Positions 51,965 to 61,320 of a DNA stretch of 64,000 nt are shown one piece after another (within the stretch, counting starts at the first letter, position 1; each line of letters opens with the position of its first letter). The notes under the pieces are model-generated. The model searched no databases. It saw only the letters and a list, made by a program, of their open reading frames with translations, and was not told the origin of the DNA. The stretch spans positions 3,594,501 to 3,658,500 of the forward strand of contig NZ_CP071795.1 in assembly GCF_017498485.1 (NCBI RefSeq), read 5' to 3'. The stretch comes from Polaribacter batillariae. Lineage in GTDB: Bacteria > Bacteroidota > Bacteroidia > Flavobacteriales > Flavobacteriaceae. A program made the translations under genes and the position numbers.

Positions 51965-53125
51965 ATGTCGATAAAAAAAATATGCGTTGTTGTAACTGCA
52001 AGACCTTCTTACAGTAGAATAAAAACAGCTTTAATTGCCATAAAAAATCACCCTAAATTAGAATTACAATTGGTAATTGCAGGTGCTGCTTTGTTAGGTA
52101 GGTATGGAAATGCGGTCGATTTTATAGAAAAAGATGGTTTTAAAATCGATGAAAAGGTATTTATGGTTTTAGAAGGAGAAAACCCAACATCCATGGCAAA
52201 AACAACAGGTTTGGGTGTTATGGAGTTGGCAAACGTATTTTACAAATTGCAACCAGATGCAGTGGTAACCATTGCAGATCGTTTTGAAACCATTGCCACA
52301 AGCATTGCTGCCTCTTATCAAAATATTCCTTTAATACACATTCAAGGAGGTGAGGTTACAGGAAATATTGATGAAAAAGTACGTCATGCAAATACAAAGT
52401 TGGCAGATTTACATTTAGTAGCTTCCGAAGATGCAAAAGAAAGAGTTTTAAAAATGGGCGAAAATCCAGAAATGGTGTTTAATACAGGTTGCCCATCCAT
52501 AGATTTAGCATCAGAAATTAAAAACAATCCGAAGTTAGATTTTGATCCTATTGAAAAATATGGAGGAGTTGGAGCAAATGTAAATTGGAAAAAAGAAGGT
52601 TATATTGTGGTAATGCAACATCCAGTTACTACAGAATACGCATCTGCTAGAAAAGATGTAGAACAAACTTTGCAAGCAGTACACGAGTTAGGAATTCCTA
52701 CTTTTTGGTTTTGGCCAAATGTAGATGCTGGTTCAGATGGTACTTCAAACGGAATTAGAACATTTAGAGAAATTAAAAAGCCAGAGAATATCCATTTTTT
52801 TAAGAACATGGAACCTAAAGATTTTTTAAAACTGTTGATAAATAGTAAATGTTTAGTAGGTAATTCTAGTGCGGGAATTCGCGAATGTTCTTATTTGGGA
52901 GTTCCAGTAGTAAATATTGGAAGTCGTCAAAATAGAAGACAAAGAGGCAACAATGTTCTAAATGCTAGTTATAATAAAAATGAAATCATTAAAGCAATAG
53001 AAAACAGAATTGCATCAAAAAATATTACTTCTTCAACTATTTATGGAGATGGAAAATCTGGAGAGAAAATTGCAGAAATTTTAGCGAGTACAGATATAAA
53101 ATTTTATAAAACAATAAATTATTAG
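51965..53125 (+). CDS. neuC: UDP-N-acetylhexosamine 2-epimerase, hydrolysing (NeuC-like)
   Basis: 386 residues, GT-B fold. Motifs: VVVTARPSYSRIKTALIAI, VVTIADRFETIATSIAA, IHIQGGEVTGNIDEKVRHANTKLADLH and GNSSAGIRECSYLGVPVVNIGSRQ. It hydrolyses and epimerises a UDP-GlcNAc-type donor to the free mannosamine derivative used by NeuB. The start is one base after the neuB stop. No dedicated dehydratase or aminotransferase for legionaminic acid is seen nearby, which favours a neuraminic-type sugar if the module is complete. Confidence 0.9.
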   Translation: MSIKKICVVVTARPSYSRIKTALIAIKNHPKLELQLVIAGAALLGRYGNAVDFIEKDGFKIDEKVFMVLEGENPTSMAKTTGLGVMELANVFYKLQPDAVVTIADRFETIATSIAASYQNIPLIHIQGGEVTGNIDEKVRHANTKLADLHLVASEDAKERVLKMGENPEMVFNTGCPSIDLASEIKNNPKLDFDPIEKYGGVGANVNWKKEGYIVVMQHPVTTEYASARKDVEQTLQAVHELGIPTFWFWPNVDAGSDGTSNGIRTFREIKKPENIHFFKNMEPKDFLKLLINSKCLVGNSSAGIRECSYLGVPVVNIGSRQNRRQRGNNVLNASYNKNEIIKAIENRIASKNITSSTIYGDGKSGEKIAEILASTDIKFYKTINY

Positions 53126-53128
53126 TAA

Positions 53129-54241
53129 ATGTTTGCAGAAGATAAAGCTATTTCAGATTTAAAAAGTATAGATAAAATTGTTGAATGCATTTCAGAAAAA
53201 AAATACAGTGCTTCTGTAGTAAGCCTAATTAACTTTTGCGAGAATTTGCCAAATAATAATTTTAATAATTATTTAAAAATTTCTTGTATTCCATTTCTTT
53301 TTCATTCTTTTGAAAATATAATTAATAAAAATGAAGATCCTGCTATAATTTTTGATAATATATTAAAAGAACTCAAAAATAATTTGGAAGAAACAATAAA
53401 ATCTTCTTTTGATAATATTTTTGAAACCTCACAAGATTTTATAATTAATGAAGAAAATGAAAAGTTAGAATTAGAAACTGGAGACCATTATGGTAATCTA
53501 TTTAAGGGTTTTACCCCAGATAAATATTTTAATGAAACGAAAGAATTATTAAAGAAAAGATTAGAAATAAATAACATAGATATTTCTAACATTCATAAAT
53601 ATACTGTCTTAGATCAGGGTTGTGGTGGAGGAAGATACTCTGTGGCTTGGGCTTTATTAGGAGCAAAAAAAGTAGTTGGAATTGATATTTCTAAAATTGG
53701 TATAAACGATGCTGTTAAAAGAGCCAAAAGAGCTAATATACAAAATGTTGAATATAAGATAGGTAACGTATTAGATTTGCCTTTTCAAAAAAACGAGTTT
53801 GACATCGTTTTTAGTAATGGGGTTTTACACCACACTAAAGACTGGAAAAAAGGCATTTCAGAACAACTTAGAGTTTTAAAACCAGATGGTTTAGGATGGC
53901 AATATTTAATAGAACAGCCTGGAGGTATTTTTTGGGATAAAATTGAGATATTACGGATGATTGTTCGTAATATCAATAAAAATTTTGCAATTAAAGTTTT
54001 AAGTGGTTATGGAATTTCAACAAATCGTATTTTTTACATGTTAGATCATGTAATGGTTCCAATAAATACCAGAATAACTCCTGAAGAATTGAAAATGGAG
54101 CTTGAAAAAAATGGAGCTAAAGATGTAAGAAGATTAACTAGGGGGCTTGGTTTTGATAGAATAGAATACATTCATAAAGAAATTCCTTATGCTAAAATGA
54201 AATTTGGAGTTGGTGAAAACAGATTTATATTTACAAAATAA
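53129..54241 (+). CDS. Class I SAM-dependent methyltransferase embedded in the nonulosonate module
   Basis: 370 residues. The N-terminal 130 residues are an acidic helical region of no known family. Then comes a Rossmann methyltransferase: motif I VLDQGCGGGRYSVAWALLGAKKVVGIDIS near residue 160, and EFDIVFSNGVLHHTKDW near residue 225 as the post-II/III region. A large C-terminal part (GYGISTNRIFYMLDHVMVPINTRITPEELK) resembles small-molecule methyltransferases. It lies between neuC and neuA with 3-base and 0-base gaps. O-methylation of the nonulosonic acid or of a glycan residue is inferred from position only. Confidence 0.82.
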   Translation: MFAEDKAISDLKSIDKIVECISEKKYSASVVSLINFCENLPNNNFNNYLKISCIPFLFHSFENIINKNEDPAIIFDNILKELKNNLEETIKSSFDNIFETSQDFIINEENEKLELETGDHYGNLFKGFTPDKYFNETKELLKKRLEINNIDISNIHKYTVLDQGCGGGRYSVAWALLGAKKVVGIDISKIGINDAVKRAKRANIQNVEYKIGNVLDLPFQKNEFDIVFSNGVLHHTKDWKKGISEQLRVLKPDGLGWQYLIEQPGGIFWDKIEILRMIVRNINKNFAIKVLSGYGISTNRIFYMLDHVMVPINTRITPEELKMELEKNGAKDVRRLTRGLGFDRIEYIHKEIPYAKMKFGVGENRFIFTK

Positions 54242-54940
54242 ATGAAAATTTTAGGAATTATACCTGCAAGAGGAGGTTCTAAAGGAGTTCCTCGTAAAAA
54301 CATTAAATTATTAGCAGGTAAGCCATTAATAGCATACACAGCTGAGGTTGCTATAAAAAGTAAATTTATAGATACTTTAATTGTAAGTTCCGAAGACGAA
54401 GAAATAATAGATGTAGCAAAATCTTTAGGAATTGAAGCTCCTTTTAAAAGACCCCAAGACTTATCTTTAGATACTACACCAACATTACCGGTTATTTTAC
54501 ATGCTTTAGATTTTTATAAAAAACAAAACATTTTTTTTGATGCAGTATGTTTGCTACAAACAACAAGCCCTTTTAGAACTGTTAAGTTTTTAGACAAAGC
54601 AATACAAACATTTATAGAAAAAGATACAGATTCTTTAGTTTCTGTGCAACAAGTTCCTCATGAATACAACCCACATTGGGTCTTTGAGCAAGATAATTTA
54701 GGAAATTTAAAAATTGCAACAGGTGAAAAACAAATTATTTCTAGAAGACAAGATTTACCCAAAGCATTTCATAGAGATGGAAGTATTTACATTACAAAAA
54801 CAGCTGTTTTATTAGAACAACAATCTTTGTTTGGTAATAGTATTTCTTATATAGAATCTCCAAAAAAATGGTATGTAAATATAGATACTATGGAAGATTG
54901 GGAAAAAGCAGAAGCTATGTTACTTCATAAAAAAAAGTAA
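54242..54940 (+). CDS. neuA: CMP-nonulosonate cytidylyltransferase (NeuA-like)
   Basis: 232 residues. The nucleotide-binding N-terminus LGIIPARGGSKGVPRKNIKLLAGKPLIAYT is diagnostic. LLQTTSPFRTVKFLDKAI and the catalytic-pocket residues near HRDGSIYITKT follow. It activates the NeuB product with CTP. Length matches the single-domain type, without an esterase tail. It starts directly after the methyltransferase stop. Confidence 0.92.
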   Translation: MKILGIIPARGGSKGVPRKNIKLLAGKPLIAYTAEVAIKSKFIDTLIVSSEDEEIIDVAKSLGIEAPFKRPQDLSLDTTPTLPVILHALDFYKKQNIFFDAVCLLQTTSPFRTVKFLDKAIQTFIEKDTDSLVSVQQVPHEYNPHWVFEQDNLGNLKIATGEKQIISRRQDLPKAFHRDGSIYITKTAVLLEQQSLFGNSISYIESPKKWYVNIDTMEDWEKAEAMLLHKKK

Positions 54941-54943
54941 ATT

Positions 54944-56653
54944 ATGTGTGGTATAGTAGGACTTTTAGGGAATATAGAAGATGGTGAAATTTTATTAGAT
55001 AAAATGTTAGTTTCACAACATCATAGAGGTCCTGATTTTACAGGTAAATTTATTTCTGATTCTGCAAAATTAGGCCATAATAGATTGTCAATTTTAGATT
55101 TAAGTGAAAATGCAAACCAACCATTTATTAGTAATTGCAAGAGATATATTTTAGTTTTTAATGGAGAGATTTATAATTATTTAGAAATAAAAGAAGAATT
55201 ATTAAACCATTATAATTTTAAAACAAATTCAGATACAGAAGTATTATTAGCCAGTTTTATAGTTTGGAAAAAAGATTGCTTACAAAAATTAAATGGTATG
55301 TTTTCATTTGCTATTTATGATACAGAAAAAGAAACCTTATTTGCTGCTAGAGATCGTTTTGGGGTAAAACCCTTTTATTATTTTAAAAAAGAAGAAAAAT
55401 TTATTTTTTCATCAGAAATAAAAGCATTATTTATATCAGGAATTGTAAAAAAAGCAAATGAGAAAGTATGGGCAAGTTATTTTGCCTATGGTAGCTATGG
55501 TTTGCCAAATGAAACTTTTTGGAAAGATATCCAGCAATTGCCAGCAGGGCATTATTTAGAATATAAAAATAAAAACTTACAAGTTTTTAAATGGTATTTT
55601 TTTGAAAATGAAATTAAAAAGCACCAACAAAAAAAGAGTTTTAATGTTGTAAAAGAAGAATACAAAACGCTATTAAAAGACAGTATAAAATTAAGGTTTA
55701 GGGCAGATGTTACTATAGGTTTTAACATTAGTGGAGGTTTAGATAGTTCTACATTATTAGCACTTGTAAATAAAATTGAAGGAAAAGAGAAAATTAAAGC
55801 ATATACATTTTATACGAATGATAAAAGATATGATGAATTACCTTGGGTAGAAGAAATGATTTCTTTAACAAAAAATCCACTGGAAAAAATTATATTAGAA
55901 GCAGATATCAATTTAAAAGATAAAATTGAAAACATAGCTCATATGCAAGATGAACCTTATGGAGGAATTCCAACAGTTGCATATAGCGAAATATTTAAGA
56001 AAGCAAGAAAAGACAATGTTTTGGTACTTTTAGATGGACAAGGAATGGATGAACAGTGGGCGGGTTACGATTATTATTTAAAAAATAATAATGCAACTAT
56101 TCAAGGTACAAAATCTTCTCCTTTTAGAAAAAATGCACTCACAAAAGAATTTTTACAAAAAGCAGTAAAACCAAAATATCCAGAACCCTTTAAAGATGCT
56201 GTTTTAAACAAACAGTATAGAGATTTATTTTATACAAAAATACCAAGAGCCTTACGTTTTAACGATAGAATTTCTATGGGGTATAGTACAGAGTTAAGAG
56301 AACCTTTTTTAGATTTTAGATTGGTAGAATATGCTTTTGCTCAGCCATTAGAATATAAAATTAACAAAACAACTCAAAAATATTTGTTAAGAGAAATTGT
56401 TTCAGAATATTTAAGCGATTCAATTACATACGCACCTAAAAGACCTTTACAAACACCACAAAGAGAATGGTTAGGAGAGGAGCTTTTTAATGATGTAGAA
56501 AATTATATAGAACAGTTAAAAGATAGTAAAGTTTCTAATTGGTTTAATTTTACAGAATTAGATAAATTGTTAAAAGAATATAAACAAGGAGATAAAGACT
56601 CTAGTTTTTATATTTGGCAATGGATAAATCTAGCAATGTTGGTTAATAATTAA
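54944..56653 (+). CDS. asnB: Asparagine synthase-like amidotransferase (glutamine-hydrolysing)
   Basis: 569 residues. The N-terminal glutaminase nucleophile Cys2 is intact (MCGIVGLLGN), with HRGPDF and FNGEIYNYLEIKEEL. The C-terminal synthetase domain has the PP-loop GFNISGGLDSSTLLALV and LDGQGMDEQWAGYDYYL. It may make asparagine, but enzymes like this are common in polysaccharide loci, where they can amidate a uronic or nonulosonic acid carboxylate. Its place directly after neuA suggests a role in the glycan. The substrate cannot be told from the sequence. Confidence 0.87.
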   Translation: MCGIVGLLGNIEDGEILLDKMLVSQHHRGPDFTGKFISDSAKLGHNRLSILDLSENANQPFISNCKRYILVFNGEIYNYLEIKEELLNHYNFKTNSDTEVLLASFIVWKKDCLQKLNGMFSFAIYDTEKETLFAARDRFGVKPFYYFKKEEKFIFSSEIKALFISGIVKKANEKVWASYFAYGSYGLPNETFWKDIQQLPAGHYLEYKNKNLQVFKWYFFENEIKKHQQKKSFNVVKEEYKTLLKDSIKLRFRADVTIGFNISGGLDSSTLLALVNKIEGKEKIKAYTFYTNDKRYDELPWVEEMISLTKNPLEKIILEADINLKDKIENIAHMQDEPYGGIPTVAYSEIFKKARKDNVLVLLDGQGMDEQWAGYDYYLKNNNATIQGTKSSPFRKNALTKEFLQKAVKPKYPEPFKDAVLNKQYRDLFYTKIPRALRFNDRISMGYSTELREPFLDFRLVEYAFAQPLEYKINKTTQKYLLREIVSEYLSDSITYAPKRPLQTPQREWLGEELFNDVENYIEQLKDSKVSNWFNFTELDKLLKEYKQGDKDSSFYIWQWINLAMLVNN

Positions 56654-56705
56654 GAAGATAAATTTTATTATATAATATTTAATAAAATTTTAGAAAATCA
56701 TAAAA

Positions 56706-57815
56706 ATGAAAAAAGTACTCATAGTATTTGGTACAAGACCAGAAGCCATTAAAATGGCTCCTTTGGTAAAAGAATTGTCTAAACAGAAAGAATTTACTAC
56801 TAAAGTTTGTGTAACTGCTCAACATCGCGAAATGCTAGATCAGGTTTTAGATTTCTTCAAAATTATACCTGATTATGATTTAGACTTAATGAAAACGAAT
56901 CAAAGTTTAAATAAATTAAGTGCAAGAATATTAAATTCAATAGATTCTGTTTTAGACGATTTTAAACCAAACTTAGTACTAATTCACGGTGATACAACAA
57001 CAAGTAGTATGGTTGCTTTGGCATCTTTTCATAAAGGTATAAAAATTGGTCATGTAGAAGCAGGTTTAAGAACTTATAATAAATTTTCTCCCTTTCCAGA
57101 AGAAATTAATAGACAAATTACTGGAAGATTGGCAGATATTCATTTTACACCAACAAAACAATCTGCAAAAAATTTATTGAATGAAGGTATATGTGAAAAT
57201 ACAATACACATTACTGGAAATACAGTAATAGATGCACTATTTTGGGGTTTAAAGAACATCAATAAAAATAGAAAAGATATAAAGAGTTTAAACTCTTTTA
57301 TTTTAAAAGACAAAAAACTTATTGTTGTAACAGGTCATAGAAGAGAAAATTTTGGAGCTAATTTTATTGAATTTTGTGCTGCCTTAAAAGAACTGTCTTT
57401 TAGAGAAGATGTACAAATTATTTATCCGGTTCATTTAAATCCAAATGTTCAAGAAACAGTTTATAAAATATTAAGTAATATTTCTAATTTACTTTTAATA
57501 AGTCCATTAGATTATGAAGCTTTTATTTGGTTATTAAATAAATCTTACTTAATTATTACAGATAGTGGAGGAGTTCAAGAAGAAGCTCCATCTTTAAAAA
57601 AACCTGTTTTAGTTACAAGAGAAGTTACAGAAAGGCGAGAAGCAATAGATCAAGGGACCGTTAAATTGGTAGGTGCAAATAAAAAGAAAATCGTTAAAGA
57701 AGCTACTTTATTACTAGATAATAAAGAGGTATATAATACAATGATAGGTAATAAAAACCCTTATGGAGATGGAAAAGCAGCAACTAAAATTGTAAATTTT
57801 ATTAAAGGTGAATAA
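56706..57815 (+). CDS. wecB: UDP-N-acetylglucosamine 2-epimerase, non-hydrolysing
   Basis: 369 residues, GT-B fold. Motifs: VLIVFGTRPEAIKMAPLVKEL, VCVTAQHREMLDQVLDFF, LVLIHGDTTTSSMVALASFH, GHVEAGLRTYNKFSPFPEEINRQI and the TDSGGVQEEAPSLKKPVLVTREVTERREAI segment. It interconverts UDP-GlcNAc and UDP-ManNAc. It is distinct from neuC, so UDP-ManNAc may be a further building block. It overlaps the next gene by 8 bases. Confidence 0.93.
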   Translation: MKKVLIVFGTRPEAIKMAPLVKELSKQKEFTTKVCVTAQHREMLDQVLDFFKIIPDYDLDLMKTNQSLNKLSARILNSIDSVLDDFKPNLVLIHGDTTTSSMVALASFHKGIKIGHVEAGLRTYNKFSPFPEEINRQITGRLADIHFTPTKQSAKNLLNEGICENTIHITGNTVIDALFWGLKNINKNRKDIKSLNSFILKDKKLIVVTGHRRENFGANFIEFCAALKELSFREDVQIIYPVHLNPNVQETVYKILSNISNLLLISPLDYEAFIWLLNKSYLIITDSGGVQEEAPSLKKPVLVTREVTERREAIDQGTVKLVGANKKKIVKEATLLLDNKEVYNTMIGNKNPYGDGKAATKIVNFIKGE

Positions 57816-59202
57816 AAAGAAAAAAGCTTTTATACTATTACCAGATGGAGTTGGTTTAAGAAACTTTGCTTTTGGAAACTTTTATAAAGAAGGGAATTCA
57901 CAAGATTTCGATATTACCTATTGGAACAATACGAAGTTTCCTGTTACAAAATTGGGTTACAAAGAAATTCCTATTGTGCATGGAAAACCTAGAGCAATTT
58001 CAGATCTATACAAAAGAGCAAAAATTAATATAGAACTAAAACAAAATCAGAAAAATTTTAATAATAATGTATATCTTTCCTATATTTTTCCTTCAAATTT
58101 AAAAAATATTAAATCTATTATAAAAACACTAATTGTTAATTTTCTAATTTTTTTTTATAATACTCCAAGAGGGTTGCAAAAAATTAGAAAGAAAATTTAT
58201 AAATTAGAAAGAAACTCAGCTTACTATTTAAAATTTAAAGCAACATTACAACAAGAAAAACCAGCTGTTGTATTTTTAACAAACCAAAGACCATTAACAG
58301 CTATTGCTCCTTTGCTAGCTGCGCAAGATTTAAAGATACCTACAATAACTTTTATTTTTTCTTGGGATAATTTACCCAAAGGAACTTTGGTGGTAGAAAG
58401 TGATTATTATTTTGTTTGGAGTAAATTTATGAAATTAGAATTATTAAAATATTATCCAGATGTAAAAGAAAATCAAGTTGTTATAACGGGTACACCTCAA
58501 TTTGAATGTCACTACAACACAGTTTTTAAAACAAAAGAAGCTTTTTTTAAAGAGTATAATTTAAACCTTAACAAAAAGTATATTTGTTTTTCTGGTGATG
58601 ATGTTACAACTTCTCCTAATGATCAATTTTATCTGGAAGATTTAGCTAAAATAGTAAGAAAATTAAATAAAAAAGGACATAATTTAGGTATTATTTACAG
58701 AAAATGCCCTGTAGATTTTACGAATAGGCACTTAGAAATATATCATAAATATAAAGAAGAAATTGTACTGATAGACCCAAAATGGGAAAACTTAGGCAAT
58801 AGTTGGAATCAAGTAATGCCTTTACCAGAAGATTTAACTTTATTGGCAAATACAGTTCATTTTTCAGAATTGGTAATAAATGTAGGTTCTTCTATGGTAT
58901 TTGATTTTGTAGCTCAAAATAAACCTTGTGCATTTTTAAATTATAATACCGTTAAAAAATCAAACAAAAATTGGCATATAAAAGAAATTTACAAATTTAT
59001 TCACTTTCAATCTATGCCAAATAAAAAAGCTGTTTTATGGGTTGATTCTCCTAAAGATATGGAAACTATCATATTAAATGTTTTAAATAAAAAAATCGAT
59101 TTAGAATTCACAAAAAAATGGTATTGTAAAATAGTGGCTTTCCCTCAAGACAAAGCTTCAGAAAGAATCTGGTTAGAAATTAATAAAATAATATGCACAT
59201 AG
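57808..59202 (+). CDS. Unassigned GT-B-like protein of the polysaccharide locus
   Basis: 464 residues from a GTG start overlapping wecB. A first half contains KKAFILLPDGVGLRNFAFGNFYKEG and a hydrophobic stretch near residue 110. In the second half, FIFSWDNLPKGTL, VITGTPQFECH and VINVGSSMVFDFVAQNKPCAFLNYN recall UDP-GlcNAc 2-epimerase/CDP-glycerophosphotransferase-type GT-B folds. It could be a glycosyl- or glycerophosphotransferase, possibly using the CMP-activated sugar. No family assignment is certain. It overlaps the next gene by 10 bases. Confidence 0.6.
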   Translation: MNKKKKAFILLPDGVGLRNFAFGNFYKEGNSQDFDITYWNNTKFPVTKLGYKEIPIVHGKPRAISDLYKRAKINIELKQNQKNFNNNVYLSYIFPSNLKNIKSIIKTLIVNFLIFFYNTPRGLQKIRKKIYKLERNSAYYLKFKATLQQEKPAVVFLTNQRPLTAIAPLLAAQDLKIPTITFIFSWDNLPKGTLVVESDYYFVWSKFMKLELLKYYPDVKENQVVITGTPQFECHYNTVFKTKEAFFKEYNLNLNKKYICFSGDDVTTSPNDQFYLEDLAKIVRKLNKKGHNLGIIYRKCPVDFTNRHLEIYHKYKEEIVLIDPKWENLGNSWNQVMPLPEDLTLLANTVHFSELVINVGSSMVFDFVAQNKPCAFLNYNTVKKSNKNWHIKEIYKFIHFQSMPNKKAVLWVDSPKDMETIILNVLNKKIDLEFTKKWYCKIVAFPQDKASERIWLEINKIICT

Positions 59203-60338
59203 GATTTATAACACCAGAATATCCTTCAGTACATTTTAAAGGTAAAATAGGAGGTATAGGTACTTTTACTAAAAACCTTGCAGAAGAGTTGATAAAGTTA
59301 GAAAACACAGTTTCAATCTTTATTTATAGTCAAAACGAGAATAAAGTTTTTAAAGAAGATGGTATAACTTTTTATTTTGTTCAAAAAAAGAAAATCCCTT
59401 TTTTTACCTGGTTGAGTAATAGAAAGTACTTTAATAAATATGTAAACAGTATGGTTAAAAATAAGTCGATAGACATATTAGAAGCCCCTGAATGGACAGG
59501 TTTTACTGCTTTTATGAAATTTAGCTGCCCTCTTGTGATCAGGCTTCATGGCTCAGATACCTATTTTTGTGATTTAGAAAATAGAAAGGTAAAATTTAAA
59601 AATAAGTTTTTCGAAAAAAGAGCACTTTTAGGAGCTACAAAAATTGTTGCTGTAAGTAATTTTGTAGGGTTAAAAACAAAAGAGTTATTTAATATTTCTA
59701 ACAATATTAAAACTATTTATAATGCTATAGATACAAGTTTTTTTAAGCCGAACCATAATTCAGTAAAACCAAAATCACTTTTATACTTTGGCACAATTAT
59801 TAGAAAAAAGGGGGTTTTAAAAATTGCTGAAGCTTTTAATAAAATAGTAGAAATTGATAATGAGGTAAGTTTAAAACTTGTAGGAAATGATAATTTAGAC
59901 TTTCTTACAAAAAGATCTACGCTAGAATTATTTAGAGAACTACTTTCTAAAAAAGCTTTAAAGAATTTTACTTACATGAAATCGATGCAACAAGAGAGTT
60001 TAAAAAAAGAAATACATCAAGCAGAAGTTATTCTATTACCAAGTTTTGCAGAAGCTTTTCCAATGGCATGGTTAGAAGCGATGGCTTTAGAAAAAAAAAT
60101 AATTACTTCTAATATAGGTTGGGCAAAAGAATTAATGATAGATGGAGAAACAGGTTTTACAGTAAACCCTAATGATATTAATGATTTTAAAGAAAAAACC
60201 ATACGTCTTTTAAAGAACAATAATACCACTAGTGCTATGGGACAAAATGCCAGAAAAAAAATTGTAAGTTCCTTTAATATCAACGAAAAAGTAATTCTAA
60301 ATTTAAACTATTATAAAAAGATTTTAAATGAAATTTAG
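59193..60338 (+). CDS. Glycosyltransferase family 4
   Basis: 381 residues, GT-B. It starts MHIGFITPEYPSVHFKGKIGGIGTFTKNLAEEL. The mid-region VIRLHGSDTYFCDLENRK and the donor domain SLLYFGTIIRKKGVLKIAEAFNKI are typical. The E-x7-E-like EAFPMAWLEAMALEKKIITSNIGWAKELM is complete. Sugar specificity unknown. It overlaps the GT2 gene downstream by 11 bases. Confidence 0.9.
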   Translation: MHIGFITPEYPSVHFKGKIGGIGTFTKNLAEELIKLENTVSIFIYSQNENKVFKEDGITFYFVQKKKIPFFTWLSNRKYFNKYVNSMVKNKSIDILEAPEWTGFTAFMKFSCPLVIRLHGSDTYFCDLENRKVKFKNKFFEKRALLGATKIVAVSNFVGLKTKELFNISNNIKTIYNAIDTSFFKPNHNSVKPKSLLYFGTIIRKKGVLKIAEAFNKIVEIDNEVSLKLVGNDNLDFLTKRSTLELFRELLSKKALKNFTYMKSMQQESLKKEIHQAEVILLPSFAEAFPMAWLEAMALEKKIITSNIGWAKELMIDGETGFTVNPNDINDFKEKTIRLLKNNNTTSAMGQNARKKIVSSFNINEKVILNLNYYKKILNEI

Positions 60339-61320
60339 CTTAATTATTTGTACATATATGCGTCCAAAAGCTTTGTTCAATTTATTAAAATCTGTACAAT
60401 TACAAAGTTTTTACCCTAACGAAATTATTGTAGTAGATAGTTCTACAAATAATAATACAAATGATTTACTAAAAAAAAATAGTTTTAAAAACTTAAGTTA
60501 TTACAAAGTTTCAGAAGAAAATAGAGGGTTAACAAAACAAAGAAATTTTGGAATATCAAAAATAGCACCGAATATAGATATTGTTTGTTTTTTAGATGAT
60601 GATATTCTTTTAGAAAAAGAATACTTTAAAAACTTACTAGAAACTTATAAGATTTATCCAGAAGCCTTGGCAGTTGGTGGCTATATTTCAAATGAAGTAA
60701 ATTGGATACAGAAAGAAAAAACAATGTCTAACGAATTTTATTACGATGGTTGGGCAAGAAAAGAAAGTGTTAGGTTTTTAATGAGAAAAAAACTTAAATT
60801 ATTAGATAGCACAGCACCAGGTTTTATGCCAACATTTTCTAACGGACGTTCTATAAGTTTTCTACCACCAAGTGGAAAAACGTACCCTGTTGAATTAATT
60901 ATGGGAGGAGTTTCGTCTTACAAAAGAAAAATTTTTAAAAATTTTTCTTTTTCTAACTATTTTGAAGGTTATGGGTTGTACGAAGATGCAGATTTTTCTT
61001 TAAGATTAGCCAAAGTTGGAAAACTATATATAAATACTGCTGCAAAATTAGAGCATCATCATTCCGTAGAAGGAAGACCCAATAAGTTCAAATACGGTAA
61101 AATGGTAGTTAGAAATGGTTGGTACGTTTGGAGAATAAAATACAAAAATCCCAGTTTGAAAGCTAGATTTAAGTGGAATTCTATAGCAATTCTTTTATTA
61201 GTTATTAGATTTTTTAATGTTTTTAATTCGCAAAAAAAAATGGAAGCTTTAACAGAATCTTTTGGAAGGTTTTATGGATTGATAAGTTTAATTTTTTCAA
61301 AACCAAATCTAAAATTATGA
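60328..61320 (+). CDS. Glycosyltransferase family 2 with extended C-terminus
   Basis: 330 residues. KFSLIICTYMRPKALFNLLKSVQLQSF, VVDSSTNNNT, RGLTKQRNFGI, then the metal site VCFLDDDILLEKEYF. A further region includes MGGVSSYKRKIFKNFSFS and YEDADFSLRLAKVGKLYINTAAKLEHHHS, where the ED motif typical of inverting GT2 enzymes sits. The tail is basic. It shares 4 bases with the acyltransferase stop-start overlap. Confidence 0.88.
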   Translation: MKFSLIICTYMRPKALFNLLKSVQLQSFYPNEIIVVDSSTNNNTNDLLKKNSFKNLSYYKVSEENRGLTKQRNFGISKIAPNIDIVCFLDDDILLEKEYFKNLLETYKIYPEALAVGGYISNEVNWIQKEKTMSNEFYYDGWARKESVRFLMRKKLKLLDSTAPGFMPTFSNGRSISFLPPSGKTYPVELIMGGVSSYKRKIFKNFSFSNYFEGYGLYEDADFSLRLAKVGKLYINTAAKLEHHHSVEGRPNKFKYGKMVVRNGWYVWRIKYKNPSLKARFKWNSIAILLLVIRFFNVFNSQKKMEALTESFGRFYGLISLIFSKPNLKL

